Positions 5,527-7,640 of a stretch of 7,640 bases of DNA are shown here, piece by piece. Position 1 is the first letter of the stretch; each line of letters begins with the position of its first letter. A model generated the notes under the pieces. It had not been told where the DNA came from. It worked only from the letters and a program-made list of their open reading frames with translations, and did no database searches. The position numbers were made by a program, and so were the translations under genes. The stretch spans positions 1 to 7,640 of the forward strand of contig CALCLY010000035.1 in NCBI GenBank assembly GCA_937966555.1, read 5' to 3'. The DNA comes from CALCLY01 sp900552775. GTDB taxonomy: Bacteria > Bacillota > Clostridia > UMGS1883 > UMGS1540.

Positions 5527-6510
5527 TTAAACGATTTTTGTCACTTTGATTGAATTATTCATTAAGACAGACTCGATTGTTTCCGACTCCGGCATAGAAG
5601 GAACTGCTCCGTAGCATGTAGTGGAAATATTCGCAGCGGCATTTGCAAATCGCAAAATGTCAACATAGGAATCCTCATTTAATGAATTGAAATCAAGTGA
5701 GTAATCCAAAAGCTTTGAAAGTGCTGCACCGCAAAACGAATCACCGGCTCCCGTTGTATCAACGGTGTTGATGTTTTTAAGGCATGGTATATGGTATGTG
5801 TTCCTGTCGGTTGAAATATATGCCCCATTACTTCCGCAAGTTAAAAACAGAATCTTTGGACGGTAGTCTCTGAATATATGTTTTATTGAGGTTAAAATGT
5901 CTTCTTGTCCGTATAAAAATGAAATTTCATAGTCTGATAATTTAATTATATCCGCCATTTTAAACAAATAGTCAACCGCCTTTGCAGCATCGTTCGGATT
6001 TTTCCAAAGCTTTAGCCGTATATTGGGGTCTACGGATATTAGGAGTCCGAGCGAAGCGGCAAATTCAAGTGCGCTTACGGTCGCTGCAGCCGAACAGCTG
6101 TGAGTCAATGAAAGACTTCCGCAATGAAAAATTTTACCTTCGGCAATAATATCGTACCTGACCTCATCCTTGGAAAGTAAAACGTCTGCCGAATTATTTC
6201 TCACAAACGAGAAACTGCGATTCCCCTGCGAATCAAGTCCCACAAATGCCAGTGTTGTGAATGCTTCGTCTGTTGCAACCACACCGTCGGTATTAATATT
6301 ATGGCATATAAGGGTGTTTTCAAGAAAAGAACCAAATTGGTCGTGCCCGACTTTACCTAAGAATGCGGTTTTTTTCCCAAGCCTTGATAATTGTGCCAAA
6401 ACATTACACGGCGCACCGCCCGGATTTGCGGTAAATTCCAAATCATTAACGCTTTTTTGCGTGAAATCGATAAGAATTTCACCCAAGCTCACTACATCAA
6501 ATTTTTTCAC
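5527..6510 (-). CDS. scrK: fructokinase, PfkB/ribokinase family
   Basis: This cytoplasmic kinase transfers phosphate from ATP to a sugar, most likely fructose to fructose-6-phosphate. From the GTG at 6508-6510 it has 327 residues. It opens KKFDVVSLGEILIDFT, then PGGAPCNVLAQLSRLG (30-45, PfkB signature 1), DPNIRLKLW (161-169, a hallmark of bacterial fructokinases) and DTTGAGDSFCGAA (251-263, signature 2), with catalytic Asp257 in GAGD. GAVPSMP near the C-terminus also fits fructokinases. The gene follows a GH32 fructan hydrolase on the same strand, which supports fructose as substrate. An upstream ATG (6547-6549) would add 13 residues, but it has no ribosome site and lies in an A/T inverted repeat. 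The GTG matches the family N-terminus and has a modest GGGA 10 nt upstream. Its end is 21 bp from the end of the convergent activase gene. Ribokinase or another sugar kinase is a less likely alternative. Confidence 0.9.
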   Translation of the reverse strand: MKKFDVVSLGEILIDFTQKSVNDLEFTANPGGAPCNVLAQLSRLGKKTAFLGKVGHDQFGSFLENTLICHNINTDGVVATDEAFTTLAFVGLDSQGNRSFSFVRNNSADVLLSKDEVRYDIIAEGKIFHCGSLSLTHSCSAAATVSALEFAASLGLLISVDPNIRLKLWKNPNDAAKAVDYLFKMADIIKLSDYEISFLYGQEDILTSIKHIFRDYRPKILFLTCGSNGAYISTDRNTYHIPCLKNINTVDTTGAGDSFCGAALSKLLDYSLDFNSLNEDSYVDILRFANAAANISTTCYGAVPSMPESETIESVLMNNSIKVTKIV

Positions 6511-6593
6511 TGTATATTTTTCCCATTTCAAGCGACGGATAAAAAACATTCTTATCAGGGTTTTTATGTGATTTATACATTAATATTGCACTG

Positions 6594-7640
6594 TTAAGCA
6601 TTATACACGGATTCCAACTCCGAAACAGTCAAGTAATCCAGTTCGGCGGAGCTTGATGAGCTTATAACAAGTGAATCTATATTATAATCACAGATTGCGG
6701 GAATCGTCATGGTTGCCGCACCGTCACTGCTTATAAGTTCTATACTGCACTTATCAACAATCAAAGACAAATCAGCGGTGTTTTTATATACGCAGAGCGG
6801 AATTTTTTTGTCACCGCATACGGCCTGATTGTTTGCCGAATCCATATTTACGGCACAATCAAAGAAACTTATAGTAAGATTTTCGAATTTTTCTCTTGCA
6901 ATGCCGACGGAAATTATATATGCACTTTTTTTCAACGGAATTTTAAATTCTTTATTTTCAGATATAGAAATATTTTTGATTTCATACTTGTCGCATATAA
7001 GCTTTTCAAGCTCCTTGATCGGTTTCGCACAAAGAATATACAAATTATCTTTTTTCTTCAAAACAATGTCGTACGGAATACTCATTTGCTGACTGAACGG
7101 AGATTCCGGAAAGAATACATCTCTGTTCCACGACATACGTATTATCCTGCCATCCGAAACATTATAAAATGTCTGTGCAGCGTAAGAGTGCAGCGTATAA
7201 TTAAGCGGCATGGCTTGTTGAATTATTTGAAAACCGTTTTCAGAGCATTCACAAATTATATATTTCCCCGATGCGGCAGTTATGACCCATTTGCGTTCCC
7301 TTTCCCCGTCTTGAACATATATCGGGTAAAGATCCGGGCATTCGGCATCACCGTCGATTACCATTTCCTGCAGAAATTCCCAATGCAATAAATCCCTTGA
7401 AGTAAAAATTCCGAATGAAGAAGTTCCTTCCTTTAAGTACAACGCCATAACATAACATTGCATTTCCTCACACCAAACAACCTTCGGATCCCGGTTATCG
7501 TTGCCGACATTCTGTATTATCGGGTTTTCTTTATATTTGACAAAGGTTTTTCCGCAATCATTGGAATATGCTATGCACTGTGTAAACTTTTTATTTTCAG
7601 ACAGCTTGTTTGTTCCGCCTGCTGCGGTATAATAAATCAG
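6594..7640 (-). CDS. GH32 fructan beta-fructosidase (levanase/inulinase type), C-terminal part
   Basis: The frame is open from the window edge at 7640 to the TAA at 6594-6596, giving 348 visible residues; the true start lies beyond the window. The fragment opens inside the five-bladed propeller with YYTAAGGTNKLSENKKFTQC, then NRDPKVVW with the RDP motif (50-52, stabilises the transition state). ECPDLYPI follows, with acid/base Glu100. YAAQTFY (153-159) and SPFSQQMSIP (180-189) are closer to levanases and inulinases than to sucrose-6-phosphate hydrolases. About the last 120 residues would form the C-terminal beta-sandwich. The nucleophile Asp (NDPNG region) and any signal peptide are out of view, so location cannot be judged. 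No cell-wall anchor or extra binding module follows. The downstream fructokinase (83 bp to its GTG) is probably in the same operon and handles the fructose released. I see no terminator between them. Confidence 0.92.
   Translation of the reverse strand: MIYYTAAGGTNKLSENKKFTQCIAYSNDCGKTFVKYKENPIIQNVGNDNRDPKVVWCEEMQCYVMALYLKEGTSSFGIFTSRDLLHWEFLQEMVIDGDAECPDLYPIYVQDGERERKWVITAASGKYIICECSENGFQIIQQAMPLNYTLHSYAAQTFYNVSDGRIIRMSWNRDVFFPESPFSQQMSIPYDIVLKKKDNLYILCAKPIKELEKLICDKYEIKNISISENKEFKIPLKKSAYIISVGIAREKFENLTISFFDCAVNMDSANNQAVCGDKKIPLCVYKNTADLSLIVDKCSIELISSDGAATMTIPAICDYNIDSLVISSSSSAELDYLTVSELESVYNA

Noticed and set aside
6511..6549. ATG start adding MFFIRRLKWEKYT to the fructokinase
   Set aside because: No Shine-Dalgarno sequence precedes it, fructokinases normally begin near KKFDVVSLGE, and the ATG lies in an A/T-rich inverted repeat. 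It is not disproved.
6539..6567. Inverted repeat ATAAAAAAC/GTTTTTAT between the GH32 and kinase genes, possible terminator
   Set aside because: The stem is almost all A-T with a 12-base loop and no GC core. It is too weak to call a terminator, and the two genes look like one operon.
1..7640. tRNA or rRNA genes, CRISPR arrays, insertion sequences, attachment sites, riboswitches
   Set aside because: By eye on both strands I found no cloverleaf, spaced direct repeats, transposase-like frame or known aptamer core.

Overview
The window looks like a chromosomal piece of an anaerobic, low-to-medium GC Firmicute, probably a gut Clostridia lineage. The grounds are AT-rich spacers, strong GGAGG-type ribosome sites, TTG and GTG starts, an oxygen-sensitive glycyl radical enzyme (GRE) with its radical SAM activase, MsmR-like AraC regulators and a fructan hydrolase/fructokinase pair. 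The assignment is inference from gene style; no rRNA or other marker gene is present.

Layout. (1) Bases 1-176, minus: the first 58 codons of an AraC-type sensor/regulator, cut by the window edge, with a good sigma-70 promoter upstream. (2) 435-1490, minus: a noncanonical nucleoside hydrolase-like protein with a TTG start. (3) 1806-2585, minus: a complete AraC regulator whose stop codon lies inside its own intrinsic terminator. (4) 2586-2686: a compact divergent promoter region with a perfect 12-bp inverted repeat across the promoter elements. (5) 2687-5505, plus: a two-gene operon of a short GRE (657 aa) and its activase, joined by a TTGA stop/start overlap. (6) 5527-7640, minus, convergent with the GRE operon: a PfkB fructokinase preceded by a GH32 fructan hydrolase whose N-terminus lies beyond the window.

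How they may work together. The GH32 enzyme would release fructose from fructan and the kinase would phosphorylate it for glycolysis. The divergent AraC protein is the obvious candidate regulator of the GRE operon. The GRE has all the radical chemistry residues (thiyl Cys322, Glu324, glycyl Gly632) but is much shorter than characterised GRE dehydratases and lyases and carries GCTES where they usually have GCVEP. Its substrate cannot be read from the sequence. No microcompartment, aldehyde dehydrogenase or transporter genes are visible to suggest one. The GRE/activase/AraC module is the best candidate here for an undescribed system. The nucleoside hydrolase-like gene has its own promoter and may be a separate unit or a functional partner.
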